Of a DNA stretch of 64,000 nucleotides, positions 26,911 to 36,125 are shown piece after piece; position 1 is the stretch's first letter; each line of letters starts with the position of its first letter. The notes beneath the pieces are model-generated. The model ran no database searches and was not told where the DNA came from. It saw only the letters and a list, made by a program, of their open reading frames with translations. The translations under genes and the position numbers were made by a program. The stretch is from Akkermansia muciniphila (GTDB taxonomy: Bacteria > Verrucomicrobiota > Verrucomicrobiia > Verrucomicrobiales > Akkermansiaceae): NCBI RefSeq assembly GCF_900184965.1, contig NZ_FXYA01000162.1:62001-126000 (forward strand), read 5' to 3'.

Positions 26911-28191
26911 TCAAACGTCTTCAAAAAAATCGTCGCTCCTGGTTGGATCCGGTTTGGGCGGTGACGGCGCACCCGTTCCAATGGCGCCGGGATCATCCAT
27001 TTCACGGCTGGTCGTGATCGTGGTGGAGGGAGTCTTCTTTTTGGGCGCGCGCACGGCAGGGCGCGGAGCAGGGGATAAAGCGGAACTGTCAGCCATGCTT
27101 CCTTCTTCCGGAGAATCCATCATGCTCTTCATGCTCTGAACCAGTTTATCCCGGAGGGTGCGGATACCCTGTTCCCGGCGCACGGGATCCACCGTCGTTC
27201 GGATGAGCGTCATCATATTCCTCGTGGCGTTTGCCTGGTCTCCCAAGTCGAAGCAATCCAGTTCGCAACGCCAGCGCAGCCGATCCAGAACGGCGGCTCC
27301 CTGATCATCAAATTCGTCTTCGGACGCATTGGCGATGCGGCCCTGCATGCCGGACTTCTTGCCGGAGGAAATGGCATGGCTGATTTTTCCCAGAGCCACT
27401 TCCATGGAAATTCTCTTGTTCCATGCCTGCCTGAGGGCGGGAAGGTTGCGGGTCTTCCGGTATCCGGTGAAAAACAGCTTGTCAAAAATTTCATCCCGGT
27501 TTTTCATGGAATCCGGGAAAGCCTTGGAAGACATGCTGCTGATGCCCAGGGCCTCACCCACTTCCGTATTCAGGACGGATTGTTCCGCAATACGGGCGCC
27601 GGCTCTTCCGGCTGCTCCATTATTATTTTTAGAAGAGGAAGGGTCGATAAAATCAGGGTCGGAGCAGGCGGACAGGTAGGCATTCAGCAAATCCATGGCC
27701 GGCTTCTGGAACTCCGTAACGTCCAGGGTTTCCTCCGCTGTCCCTCCGGTGGAATGGGAGGTGGCGTTCATTAAATTTTCCTTAAGACGAGCCTTGAGGA
27801 CGAGAACTCCCCATTGATATTGAAGCATTAATCCTTTACGGGCATTTTTATCCTGGTACTTCTTCGCTTCACGATCCATCCAGTCCTTCATGGAATTGGA
27901 GGCGATTTTGGCGCTCTTCCCCTGGCTCTTGTCCTTCTCCTTTTCCGTTTCCATCAGAAACTTCTTGGACTGGATCAGCAGGTCATATGCGGCACCGGGA
28001 TCCCTGCCGGCGGAGTTCAGTTTGCTGATAGCGGCATTGATTACCTTGGTTTCTGCAGACCTGTTCAGAGCGAGCAGATTATCCAAATCCTTGATTACCT
28101 TCTTCTTGGCATCGTTATCCATGTACTGAGCATAACAAAAGGAACCCAGACTGAGGCTCCCGACCAGGCAAAGAGAAACGAAAGTATTCAT
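26911..28191 (-). CDS. Exported protein of unknown function, 426 aa
   Basis: I do not recognise this family. A clear signal peptide (MNTFVSLCLVGSLSLGSFCYA) is followed by a long, charged, mainly helical protein with many Lys, Glu and Asp residues and no Cys-rich or repeat structure. Short notable parts are DRLRWRCELDCFDLGDQ near 310 and a Ser/Pro/Thr-rich, probably disordered tail (about 360-426) ending in PPKPDPTRSDDFFEDV. It should be periplasmic or surface-exposed. Codon use matches the host. It lies upstream of the alcohol dehydrogenase on the same strand, but no functional link is evident. Confidence 0.85.
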   Translation of the reverse strand: MNTFVSLCLVGSLSLGSFCYAQYMDNDAKKKVIKDLDNLLALNRSAETKVINAAISKLNSAGRDPGAAYDLLIQSKKFLMETEKEKDKSQGKSAKIASNSMKDWMDREAKKYQDKNARKGLMLQYQWGVLVLKARLKENLMNATSHSTGGTAEETLDVTEFQKPAMDLLNAYLSACSDPDFIDPSSSKNNNGAAGRAGARIAEQSVLNTEVGEALGISSMSSKAFPDSMKNRDEIFDKLFFTGYRKTRNLPALRQAWNKRISMEVALGKISHAISSGKKSGMQGRIANASEDEFDDQGAAVLDRLRWRCELDCFDLGDQANATRNMMTLIRTTVDPVRREQGIRTLRDKLVQSMKSMMDSPEEGSMADSSALSPAPRPAVRAPKKKTPSTTITTSREMDDPGAIGTGAPSPPKPDPTRSDDFFEDV

Positions 28192-28679
28192 GCTTTTTTT
28201 ATTATGAAGGATGAAAGGTGATCTGGCAAGAGAGAAGCGGAGGGAAAGATTCGCCTCAATGTTTTTTCAGGTAGAAAAAAGGATAAGCCGAAGTGGAACA
28301 AAAATGAGTAATGGATGAATGATTTCCATTCAGAACAGAACAGGTAGCGGGTCATTCGTTCCACACCCGGATTTACGAGTAAAAAAAGTCCTCGGAATAT
28401 GAATCTGGTAACATCCTTGATAAGCAGGGAATCTTATTTCCTGCCATCTTTTTTGGGGATGCGTCAAACGGGGGCTTCCGGAGACGGGATTGTTCTTTCA
28501 CACATAACCGGAGCAAGTGGGACATATATTTCTCTCTGTATTTATACTTCGCATAATATATGTAATGCAAAATATAATGCCGGTAAAATAATTCTCCGTC
28601 CATTAATAGTTAAATGATTATGATGTGATTGGAAGAATGCGAAAAAACGTGGCATGGAAATAAGGAAGAAATAGCGTTC
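28192..28679. other. AT-rich intergenic region, no gene seen
   Basis: The 488-bp spacer between the exported protein's start and the xer gene's stop is clearly AT-rich, especially at 28500-28625. Short open frames here have no coding character. It should hold the promoter of the exported protein and the 3' end of the xer transcript. Confidence 0.5.
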
Positions 28680-29567
28680 CTATCCTCTGGGATGAAAACG
28701 GTGATGAATCGAATTCAGCCGCTGCTGCTCCAAATGCGTATAGATCTGGGTGGTGGAAATATCGGCATGGCCCAGCATCTCCTGAATAATGCGCAGATCC
28801 GCTCCGTTTTCCAGAAGATGCGTGGCAAAGGAATGACGCAGGATGTGCGGGAAAACATGCTGTTCCAGTCCTGCGGCTCTGGCGCGTTCCCGGAGAATTT
28901 GGCGGACCCGCTCCCTTGTCAACGGACGGCCGCGTACCGTCAGGAAGATATGGTTTTTCGTTCCCGTCCTGACCAGTTTGGGTCTTCCTTTTTCCAAATA
29001 CATTTGCAAAGCATCCAAGGCGGACCTCCCTATGGGCACCAGCCGGGTTTTATCCCCCTTCCCCAGCACGCGGACAAAAGCTTCATCTTTATCAAAACTC
29101 TCTAATTTGCAGTTGATTATTTCGCTAACACGCATCCCGCAAGCGTAGATCATTTCCAGGAGGGCCCTGTCTCTACACCCTAGAGGAATATCTTGAACAT
29201 CAATGCTTTCAAGAAGATTTGAGACGGTTTTCTGATCCAGCACATGGGGAAGCGACAGCCCCTGCCGGGGCATTTCCAGAAATGCGGAAGGATCTTTTTC
29301 CAATATTCCCGTTCCGGCCAGCCACCGGAAAAAAATACGCAAATGCACCATTTCCACCCGCATGGAGCTGCGGGCTATCCCCCGGTCCTGCAAATGCCGC
29401 AGAAATGCCGAAAGCGTATCGATGCCCGCTTGGGCAAGACCAGTATCTTCCGTTTCCAGAAACCGGGCGAATTCCTCCAGCGTCTGCCTCACGGAAAGCT
29501 GGTAGGCGGTACTCAAGCCTTTCTCCGCGGCCAGAAAACGGATGAAGCGTTCCAAATGGGTCTGCAT
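28680..29567 (-). CDS. xerD: Tyrosine recombinase, XerC/XerD type
   Basis: A complete 295-residue recombinase. The N-terminal SAM-like DNA-binding domain (1-100) precedes the catalytic domain, in which all active residues are visible: Arg in YACGMRVSEI, Lys in GKGDKTRLVPIG, His-x-x-Arg in HILRHSFATHLLENGADL, His in EMLGHADIST, and the nucleophile Tyr in TQIYTHL. The length and the closely packed motifs fit Xer enzymes that resolve chromosome dimers at dif rather than phage integrases. Whether it is XerC or XerD is not settled. It is 25 bp downstream of the D12 methylase gene, so the two are probably cotranscribed. Confidence 0.9.
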   Translation of the reverse strand: MQTHLERFIRFLAAEKGLSTAYQLSVRQTLEEFARFLETEDTGLAQAGIDTLSAFLRHLQDRGIARSSMRVEMVHLRIFFRWLAGTGILEKDPSAFLEMPRQGLSLPHVLDQKTVSNLLESIDVQDIPLGCRDRALLEMIYACGMRVSEIINCKLESFDKDEAFVRVLGKGDKTRLVPIGRSALDALQMYLEKGRPKLVRTGTKNHIFLTVRGRPLTRERVRQILRERARAAGLEQHVFPHILRHSFATHLLENGADLRIIQEMLGHADISTTQIYTHLEQQRLNSIHHRFHPRG

Positions 29568-29592
29568 GGAGGCTTGCCTTTCCTGTCATTTG

Positions 29593-30726
29593 TTAGAACC
29601 GTTCCACCAGGAACAGGAATTCCGTCACGTTCTGAGGACGGTTTCTGAAATTCCGGCTGCCCCGGAATGCGGCGTACGGCGTTTCCAGCGTAACGGTACG
29701 GCCCAGCCGTCCGAGGAAACCGGTCATTTCCTCATAGTTAATAAACCCCTCAGAACTGTAGGAAAGTAAAATAAATTTGGACGGACAATCCTCCAACAGA
29801 CGGAACAGGGCCTCCGGAGCATGCTGGCGGCTGTTGTACGTGGAGCGTTTCCAATCTGCGGGGATGCCGGAAACCCGGCTGGTTTCCTCCGGCTTTTCAT
29901 AAGAAGACAGCAAATTCAGCATGAAATAATTGGACCCGTACGGATGCTGGTTATAGGGAGGGTCCAGATACACCACATCCATTTCCGGCAGCTCGGCAGC
30001 CAATTCATTGGCGTCGCGGCAATGGATGGAATACCGGCAGTCAAACCGGGAAAACACGGGAAACGGCAACGAAATGTCTCCCAGAATGCGGGAAAGGGCG
30101 TTGCCTCCCGTTCCCCCGAATTTGCCGATTCCGTTCCTGTCTTTGTAAAAGCCTTTGAATACGCCGGATGTGTTTGTGTGAATGGAAGCTTCCGCCAGAA
30201 GAGGCGCGATAAAATAGGGCCTGACTTCTGCCGGAAGCAAATTGATGGTCTGCCTCGCCGTATCCAGGTACACGGCGTTGCGGCGCGTATAAAAAACGCG
30301 GTCATCCGCCGTGATGCAGTCCGGATTTCTGGGGGCGTACAGTTCCGTGATGAAGCCAGGGGATTCATGCGTTTCCATATACCGCAGCAGGCGTCTGTAA
30401 TGCCTGTCCAGCTCCAGATTCTCCACTTCCTCCGCATTGCTCAGGTAACAGGTATTGACGATCCGGCTGTATTCCTCCAGATCATTGACGATCAACTCTT
30501 CCGAATGCTGTTTCAGAAAACGCGCCACAATGCCGCTGCCGGAAAAAAGATCCCCTGCTTTCAGCCGTTCCTTACCCAGGCGTTTTTTCACCTGTTCCAA
30601 TCCCGTTCCCAGGAAATGAAGCAGGGAACGCTTATTGCCCAGATACGTTACAATTTGTTCCGTCAGGAATCTGGGATCTTCCTCCATCTGCGGAGCTGGA
30701 AGGGATGATGGCGCGTTCCGGGTCAT
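29593..30726 (-). CDS. D12-class DNA adenine methyltransferase, orphan
   Basis: The 377-residue protein has the D12 (Dam/alpha-class) layout: YLGNKRSLLHFL near the N-terminus, the AdoMet motif DLFSGSGIVARFL, a long target-recognition region, and the catalytic motif DPPY in VYLDPPYNQHPYGSNYF. It should methylate adenine N6 in a specific site. No restriction endonuclease gene is adjacent, so it is either a regulatory orphan or part of a system split elsewhere. It precedes the Xer gene by 25 bp and diverges from the small exported protein gene. Confidence 0.9.
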   Translation of the reverse strand: MTRNAPSSLPAPQMEEDPRFLTEQIVTYLGNKRSLLHFLGTGLEQVKKRLGKERLKAGDLFSGSGIVARFLKQHSEELIVNDLEEYSRIVNTCYLSNAEEVENLELDRHYRRLLRYMETHESPGFITELYAPRNPDCITADDRVFYTRRNAVYLDTARQTINLLPAEVRPYFIAPLLAEASIHTNTSGVFKGFYKDRNGIGKFGGTGGNALSRILGDISLPFPVFSRFDCRYSIHCRDANELAAELPEMDVVYLDPPYNQHPYGSNYFMLNLLSSYEKPEETSRVSGIPADWKRSTYNSRQHAPEALFRLLEDCPSKFILLSYSSEGFINYEEMTGFLGRLGRTVTLETPYAAFRGSRNFRNRPQNVTEFLFLVERF

Positions 30727-30900
30727 ATAGCAGGTCTAAACCATCATACGGCACTCCCGCCTTTCCGTCAAGTTGTGCCGGGGTTCGGAATGGAGAACAT
30801 TTCCTCTTCTCCGCAAGGGAAACGGGGTTCTGCCCTGCGCAAAACATGCCGGAAGAAAGGCCTTTCCAAAACGGAGAATCATGTTATCGTGCCAACAATC

Positions 30901-31491
30901 ATGAAAAGACATCTTCTACCCTGTTCCCTGCTCTGCATGTTCCTGGCGGCAGCAACGGCCCTTGGCGATCCCGGAGACGCTTTTTACGAAGCCAACCTTT
31001 CCCTGATGCGCGCGGCACGGCAGGAGAAGGAGGGAGATTATAAGGCCGCCCTGGAAAGCGGCAAGAAAGCGGCTCAGTTGCTCCAGTCCCTGAAAGCATC
31101 CGAGCCTGAATGGAATCCGGAATGGGTGGACGGCAAACTGGATGCCGCCGCGCAGCTGCAGCGACGCGTGGAACCTCTGGCGCAAAAAGCCGGAACTCCC
31201 CAAAAGGCGGATTATTCTCTGCGACCGGGAGAACAGAGGGATTTCACCCTGCAACGCGCCTATAAGGCCCATGAACGGCAAAAAACGGTTGTCGGAACCG
31301 TTCCTGTTCTCCCGTCTTCCCACGGAACGCAACCGGAAAAAACGGTTGCTCCCGCTTCTTCTTCCCGTCCGGAAATCCGCTCCGTCAAGCCGGCAGCTTC
31401 CAGGCCGGAATCCATTTCCAGAAGATCCGTTCCTTCGCGCGGGCTGCCTCCCCGAACAGACCGGGCCAGCAGATTCCGTATCGGAAGCTGA
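30901..31491 (+). CDS. Small exported protein with Ser/Arg-rich tail
   Basis: A 196-residue protein with a signal peptide (MKRHLLPCSLLCMFLAAATA). Residues 25-100 form helical segments rich in Ala, Glu and Lys that resemble a tetratricopeptide-like helical pair (FYEANLSLMRAARQEKEG, then AALESGKKAAQLLQSLKA). The C-terminal 90 residues are basic, with high Ser, Pro and Arg (ISRRSVPSRGLPPR), and probably disordered. No known family was recognised. The Met at 30901 is chosen because it starts the signal peptide. A strong terminator follows. Confidence 0.78.
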   Translation: MKRHLLPCSLLCMFLAAATALGDPGDAFYEANLSLMRAARQEKEGDYKAALESGKKAAQLLQSLKASEPEWNPEWVDGKLDAAAQLQRRVEPLAQKAGTPQKADYSLRPGEQRDFTLQRAYKAHERQKTVVGTVPVLPSSHGTQPEKTVAPASSSRPEIRSVKPAASRPESISRRSVPSRGLPPRTDRASRFRIGS

Positions 31492-31543
31492 TGCGGAAAC
31501 AAAAAGGCAGGAATAGGCCTATCTCCTTTTTTCAACTGCTAAA

Positions 31544-31585
31544 AGAGCCGCTTTCCCGGTTTGGGAAAGCGGCTCTGCGATTTTT
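31544..31585 (+). terminator. Strong terminator between convergent genes
   Basis: A 14-bp stem AGAGCCGCTTTCCC with its complement (31544-31557, 31563-31576) and a 5-base loop is followed by GCGATTTTT. It may also serve the minus-strand GGGtGRT gene, where the T-run is weaker. Confidence 0.92.
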
Positions 31586-31599
31586 GATCAGCTGCGCGC

Positions 31600-32607
31600 T
31601 CAGGCGTTCTGCTTGGCGGCTTCTTCAACAGCCACGGCCACCGCTACGGAAGCGCCGACCATCGGGTTGTTGCCCATGCCGATGAGGCCCATCATTTCCA
31701 CATGGGCGGGCACGGAGGAAGAACCGGCGAACTGGGCGTCGGAGTGCATGCGGCCCATGGTGTCAGTCATGCCGTAGGAAGCGGGACCGGCAGCCATGTT
31801 GTCCGGGTGCAGGGTACGGCCCGTACCGCCGCCGGAAGCCACGGAGAAGTATTTTTTGCCCTTCTCATTGCATTCCTTCTTGTAGGTGCCGGCTACCGGG
31901 TGCTGGAAGCGGGTGGGGTTGGTGGAGTTCCCGGTAATGGAAACGTCCACGCCTTCATTCCACATGACAGCCACGCCTTCGCGCACATCATCGCAGCCAT
32001 ACACGCGCACGGCGGCCTTGGGGCCCTTGGAGAAAGCTTTCTCCTGGATGATGTTCAGCTTGCCCGTGGCGTAGTCGAACTTGGTTTGCACATATGTAAA
32101 CCCGTTGATGCGGGAGATGATGTACGCGGCATCCTTGCCGAGGCCGTTCAGGCAGACGCGGAGATCCTGCTTGCGGACGCGATTGGCGGACTTGGCAATG
32201 CCGATGGCGCCTTCAGCGGCGGCAAAGGATTCGTGCCCGGCCAGGAAGCAGAAGCATTCCGTTTCATCGCGCAGGAGCATGGCGGCCAGGTTGCCGTGGC
32301 CCAGGCCCACCTTGCGTTCATCCGCAACGGAACCGGGAATGCAGAAGGACTGAAGGCCTTCTCCGATGGCTTCAGCGGCGTCGGCGGCTTTCGTGCAGCC
32401 CTTCTTAATGGCGATGGCGGCTCCCACCACATAGGCCCAGCCGGCGTTTTCAAACGCGATGGGCTGAATGCCGTTCACAATTTCACGGGGGTTGATTCCC
32501 TTGGAAAGGCAGAGTTGTTCCGCTTCTTCAATGGAGCTGATGCCGTATTTGGCCAGGGCTTCATTGATCTGCTTGATGCGGCGGTCGTAGGATTCGAAAA
32601 GAGGCAT
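31600..32607 (-). CDS. GGGtGRT protein, function unknown
   Basis: The 335-residue soluble protein belongs to the family named for its GGGTGRT motif, here at residues 259-265 inside SVASGGGTGRTLHPDN. Eight Cys residues (33, 71, 89, 118, 120, 152, 205, 246), including a C-F-C pair at 118-120, could hold an iron-sulfur cluster. Gly-rich segments (GLGHGNLAAM, MGLIGMGNNPMVGAS) suggest binding of a nucleotide or phosphorylated ligand. In known genomes the family is repeatedly found next to an IscU-like scaffold, as here (45 bp upstream). Its reaction is not established to my knowledge. The clustering supports it as a client or partner of that scaffold. Confidence 0.93.
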   Translation of the reverse strand: MPLFESYDRRIKQINEALAKYGISSIEEAEQLCLSKGINPREIVNGIQPIAFENAGWAYVVGAAIAIKKGCTKAADAAEAIGEGLQSFCIPGSVADERKVGLGHGNLAAMLLRDETECFCFLAGHESFAAAEGAIGIAKSANRVRKQDLRVCLNGLGKDAAYIISRINGFTYVQTKFDYATGKLNIIQEKAFSKGPKAAVRVYGCDDVREGVAVMWNEGVDVSITGNSTNPTRFQHPVAGTYKKECNEKGKKYFSVASGGGTGRTLHPDNMAAGPASYGMTDTMGRMHSDAQFAGSSSVPAHVEMMGLIGMGNNPMVGASVAVAVAVEEAAKQNA

Positions 32608-32652
32608 AATAGTAATAGTGCTTGAAGTTAAGATACTCTTTTTAATTCAATC

Positions 32653-33345
32653 TCATTCGTGACGAGGATCGATGTACTTGGCGGCCTCGTCGAAACGACC
32701 GTAGTTGCCCGTGCATTTGGCGACGGCTTCGTTGGCGTCCACGCCCTTCTTGATCATTTCCATCATCGGCCCCATGCGCACAAATTCGTAGCCGATGATT
32801 TCACCGTCTTCATCCAGGGCAAGCTTGGTAATGTAGCCTTCAGCCATTTCCAGATAACGGGGCCCCTTGGCGCGGGTGCCGTACAGAGTGCCGATCTGGG
32901 AGCGGAGCCCCTTGCCGAGGTCTTCAAGACCGGCGCCGATGGGAAGCCCTCCTTCAGAGAAGGCGCTCTGGGTGCGGCCGTACACGATCTGCAGGAACAG
33001 TTCGCGCATGGCGGTGTTGATGGCGTCGCACACGAGGTCCGTGTTCATTGCTTCCAGTAAGGTCTTGCCGGGCAGGATTTCCGCAGCCATAGCGGCGGAG
33101 TGGGTCATGCCGGAGCAACCGCTGGTTTCCACAAGTGCTTCTTCAATAATGCCGTTTTTGACATTCAGCGTCAGTTTGCAAGTGCCCTGCTGGGGAGCGC
33201 ACCAGCCCACGCCGTGGGTCAGGCCGGAGATATCCGTGATTTCCCTGGATTGCGTCCAGTTGCCTTCCTGCGGGATAGGGGCCGGACCATGGTTGCAGCC
33301 TTTCTTGACGCAACACATTTGTTCGATTTCGTGTGTAAACTGCAT
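32653..33345 (-). CDS. IscU/NifU-like iron-sulfur scaffold, long form
   Basis: This 230-residue protein contains an IscU-like core: GWCAPQQGTCKLTLNVKNG (Cys 49 and 56) and VETSGCSGMTHSAAMAAEIL (Cys 77), the latter closely matching the second Cys region of IscU. Unusual features are an N-terminal CC-x4-C cluster (Cys 11, 12, 17) and a 100-residue C-terminal extension with Cys 211. Ordinary IscU is about 130 residues. It probably assembles or carries a cluster for the GGGtGRT protein encoded 45 bp downstream. The spacing implies one transcript. No iscS or general assembly genes are adjacent. Confidence 0.88.
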   Translation of the reverse strand: MQFTHEIEQMCCVKKGCNHGPAPIPQEGNWTQSREITDISGLTHGVGWCAPQQGTCKLTLNVKNGIIEEALVETSGCSGMTHSAAMAAEILPGKTLLEAMNTDLVCDAINTAMRELFLQIVYGRTQSAFSEGGLPIGAGLEDLGKGLRSQIGTLYGTRAKGPRYLEMAEGYITKLALDEDGEIIGYEFVRMGPMMEMIKKGVDANEAVAKCTGNYGRFDEAAKYIDPRHE

Positions 33346-33499
33346 GGTATTAGGATGTTAATATGAAGTAGAGCCGCAGTCGTCGGACAGCCTCTACCTT
33401 GAGCGGGACGGATCATACCAGCAAAATTCCCGATTAGCAAACACGAATGATTGAAAAGCGGGTAAAAGGCCTCATAATCAGTAAGGAGTCCTGCCCTGC

Positions 33500-34357
33500 A
33501 TGAAGTCACGCCCACACTGCCCCTTTCTCAACAAATTGGCGATCATCCTTATCCCAGTATTGATGATCGGCTTCTCCTTATTCATGTGGGCATGGCAGGT
33601 GGAACCCAGTCGTGTGGAAACCGTCACGACTGTGATGGAGATGCCTCAGTGGAAGGGAAAAGAAGGCCAGCCCCTCCGCATCGTGATTGCCGGAGATTTT
33701 CATCTGCGTCCAAACGGCGGGGATCTGGCCCGCAGGTACATGGAAACAATCATGGAAGCCCGGCCGGATATGATTTTCCTGCTGGGAGATTACGCCAACG
33801 GCCACACGCGGGAGAGCAGCATGGCCCCGGAAACGGCCCGGGAATATTTCAAGATGTTGAAAGCGCCTCTCGGCATTTTTGCCGTGCAGGGCAACCATGA
33901 CCAGTATTACGGCTGGGACTTATGGCGCAACATGTTTGCCGGGCTGGGCATCCTGCCCATGTGGAATGATTCCCTGCTGCTGCACCTTCCCGGAGGGCGG
34001 GAGCTGCAGCTCTCCTCCGTCAGGGACGACTATCACCAGAGAATCAGGCAGGAGGAATTGCCACTGCGTTTTTCTCCGGATATTCCGCATATCCTTCTTT
34101 CACATGTACCCGATATTTTCCCCCTGCTGGCTCCCGGCGTGGCGGACGCCGTCATCAGCGCGCATACCCACGGAGGCCAGATATGCCTTCCCGGAGGCAG
34201 GCCCCTGGCAAACATCTCACGAGAGAAGGTCCAATTTTCCTATCCCTGGTCCCAGCTGAACGGAACCCCCTTCCTCATTACCCGAGGTCTGGGATGCAGC
34301 GTTCTTCCCCTGCGCTTTTGCTGCCCTCCGGAAATCATCGTGCTGGAAATTCAATAA
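33500..34357 (+). CDS. Membrane-anchored metallophosphoesterase (YkuE-like)
   Basis: The 285-residue protein has an N-terminal membrane helix (about 9-30) and then all the calcineurin-type motifs: GDFHLRP, LLGDYANG, GNHDQYYG, LSHVPDIFP and AHTHGGQICLP. These bind two metals. YkuE-like members act on the outer face of the membrane on phosphodiesters or phospholipid headgroups, and the substrate here is open. It may be followed in the same transcript by the DUF1353-like lipoprotein 33 bp downstream. Confidence 0.92.
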   Translation: MKSRPHCPFLNKLAIILIPVLMIGFSLFMWAWQVEPSRVETVTTVMEMPQWKGKEGQPLRIVIAGDFHLRPNGGDLARRYMETIMEARPDMIFLLGDYANGHTRESSMAPETAREYFKMLKAPLGIFAVQGNHDQYYGWDLWRNMFAGLGILPMWNDSLLLHLPGGRELQLSSVRDDYHQRIRQEELPLRFSPDIPHILLSHVPDIFPLLAPGVADAVISAHTHGGQICLPGGRPLANISREKVQFSYPWSQLNGTPFLITRGLGCSVLPLRFCCPPEIIVLEIQ

Positions 34358-34390
34358 GAAACAACTATCCGGATAACGCGCCGTCCCCTC

Positions 34391-34930
34391 ATGCCCCTTA
34401 TCTCTTATTCACATAATATTTACATATTGTTCACATCAATGTGCGCAGCCATGTTTCTGGAATCCTGCTCCACTCCGGCTGCGGCTCCGGTACCCGTGGC
34501 CGGCTGGTATGAAGGAACCATCTATGAAGACAAGCCTTTCTACATCACTAAAAATGCCGTCAGCTGGACCAGCGGAAGAAAAAAAGCGGATTTTGGCCGC
34601 TGGACGGCCGTCAGCGCATATGACTCATCCATACGCATGCAGGCGGAGGGCGGTCGTTTCTGCATTACTCCCGGCTATGGCTGGGACGGCGTCACGTGTA
34701 GTTCCACCCCTCCGGATATGCTCCTCCCTTCCCTGTTCCACGACGCCATGCTACACGCCAAAATGAACGGAGCGCCCATTTCCAGAAGCCAGATTGACCT
34801 GGCTTTTTACGATATCATGACCAGCCAAAATGCCCGCTGCAAGGGACTGTACTACCGTTTTGCACGTCTTTTCGGCTGGTGCTTCACCTTTCCACAGCAT
34901 CCGAACACATTGATAATCAGAAAAAATTAG
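34391..34930 (+). CDS. Probable lipoprotein with DUF1353-like domain
   Basis: A 179-residue protein with a hydrophobic N-terminus ending in FLESC at about residues 22-26, a plausible though imperfect lipobox. The mature part (from about residue 80) contains GYGWDGVTCSSTPPDMLLPS and LFHDAMLHAKM. This DG...P...HD pattern recalls DUF1353 proteins, which occur in phages and bacteria and may be peptidases or structural. A second start at 34439 would leave a shorter leader. The function is not known. Confidence 0.72.
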   Translation: MPLISYSHNIYILFTSMCAAMFLESCSTPAAAPVPVAGWYEGTIYEDKPFYITKNAVSWTSGRKKADFGRWTAVSAYDSSIRMQAEGGRFCITPGYGWDGVTCSSTPPDMLLPSLFHDAMLHAKMNGAPISRSQIDLAFYDIMTSQNARCKGLYYRFARLFGWCFTFPQHPNTLIIRKN

Positions 34931-35196
34931 TGTAGATATCGGAAAAAATCCCGGAAAACCAGCTGCCCTGAAGGAAGAAAAATTCAACTGTCGTCCAGCT
35001 GTTTTGCCTTGCCTGAGCAGTTAATTTAATCAAGCTTCGTTATCAGACCAATCATCAGAACAGGCGCTTTTTCCTAGAAACAAGCCGGAACTCTCTTTTT
35101 CCAGTTCGGACACGGGAGGGAAGATAATCCCCTGTATTTTGGATTAAAGGAGGATAAAAGGAACAAACCCATTCCGGCGGAACAAAAAATCCGGGC

Positions 35197-36093
35197 TTAT
35201 TCCTCAATTGGCGTGGCTTCGGGAATGTATTCATTCCCGGCTGGGGCCGTCCGGCGAATTTCCGTGACGAAGCCCAGCACACGGTCCACATCCAGTTGGG
35301 ACAGGACGGAGCGGACATCATGATCTTCCAGAAAGCGGGTCAGCTTGACATCGTTGTAAAGGCCCTGCATATCCCCCTTCTGCACCAGAAGGCGGATGGC
35401 GGGGTCTTCGCTCAGGCTTTTCAGGCTTAGCACGCGGCTGGTAATGCGGGAGCGGGGCATGTAGCAGTCCAGCTGAGCGCGCCGCTGGTCAGAAAGCTCC
35501 GGCTGGAGCGTCACCAGATAGGCGATCATTTTTGCCAGGGAAAGCCGTTCCGGATCGTGCTCCGGAGATATCTTTTCCAGCCAGCTCAGGCGGGGATTGT
35601 CCATGATGGACTTCTTGACGGAATAAATGGCAGGGAGGGAAATGGTGCGGTTGGGGTCCATGTGGTACAGGGCCAGTTCACGGGCGCGGGTCATTTCCGC
35701 CATGGAGCCGTAAAAGAAGATGCACATGACTCCCACCCAGCATACGACTGCCGCCATCAGTACCGTTGTGACGATTCCCTTGGCACCCCCGAAACCCATG
35801 CGCCTCCCCCAGGAAAAGACATCGCTGAACCAGAAGAGACCGTGCATAAAGACAAAGAAGACCGCCGCCGCGCCTCCGACGGACAGCACGGTGACCATCC
35901 ATTCCCGCGGGTCACTGGTGATGAAAGAGAGATAGGTGAAACCATATTTGGATAACCAGAAGTAAGCGGCTACGGAAGAGAGCACTGCCGCGCCGAACAG
36001 GAGCATCTTGATCATCCCCTTCAGCATGCCGAGCACAATGAAGCCCAGCAGCAATGCGCCCAGAACCAGGTAAAATGTGAGGGAGGAATCCAT
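35197..36093 (-). CDS. CvpA-like membrane protein with long C-terminal tail
   Basis: The 298-residue protein starts with four membrane helices arranged as in CvpA (colicin V production family): a Gly-rich first pair (YLVLGALLLGFIVLGMLKGMI) and two later helices up to about residue 140. The remaining 150 residues are soluble and helical with no known motif. CvpA proteins have loosely defined roles in envelope physiology. The start at 36093 is taken because it opens the first helix directly. It follows aroC by 32 bp on the same strand. Confidence 0.8.
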   Translation of the reverse strand: MDSSLTFYLVLGALLLGFIVLGMLKGMIKMLLFGAAVLSSVAAYFWLSKYGFTYLSFITSDPREWMVTVLSVGGAAAVFFVFMHGLFWFSDVFSWGRRMGFGGAKGIVTTVLMAAVVCWVGVMCIFFYGSMAEMTRARELALYHMDPNRTISLPAIYSVKKSIMDNPRLSWLEKISPEHDPERLSLAKMIAYLVTLQPELSDQRRAQLDCYMPRSRITSRVLSLKSLSEDPAIRLLVQKGDMQGLYNDVKLTRFLEDHDVRSVLSQLDVDRVLGFVTEIRRTAPAGNEYIPEATPIEE

Positions 36094-36125
36094 GAGTAAC
36101 GGGAAAGAAGCCGTGAACCCGGTTG

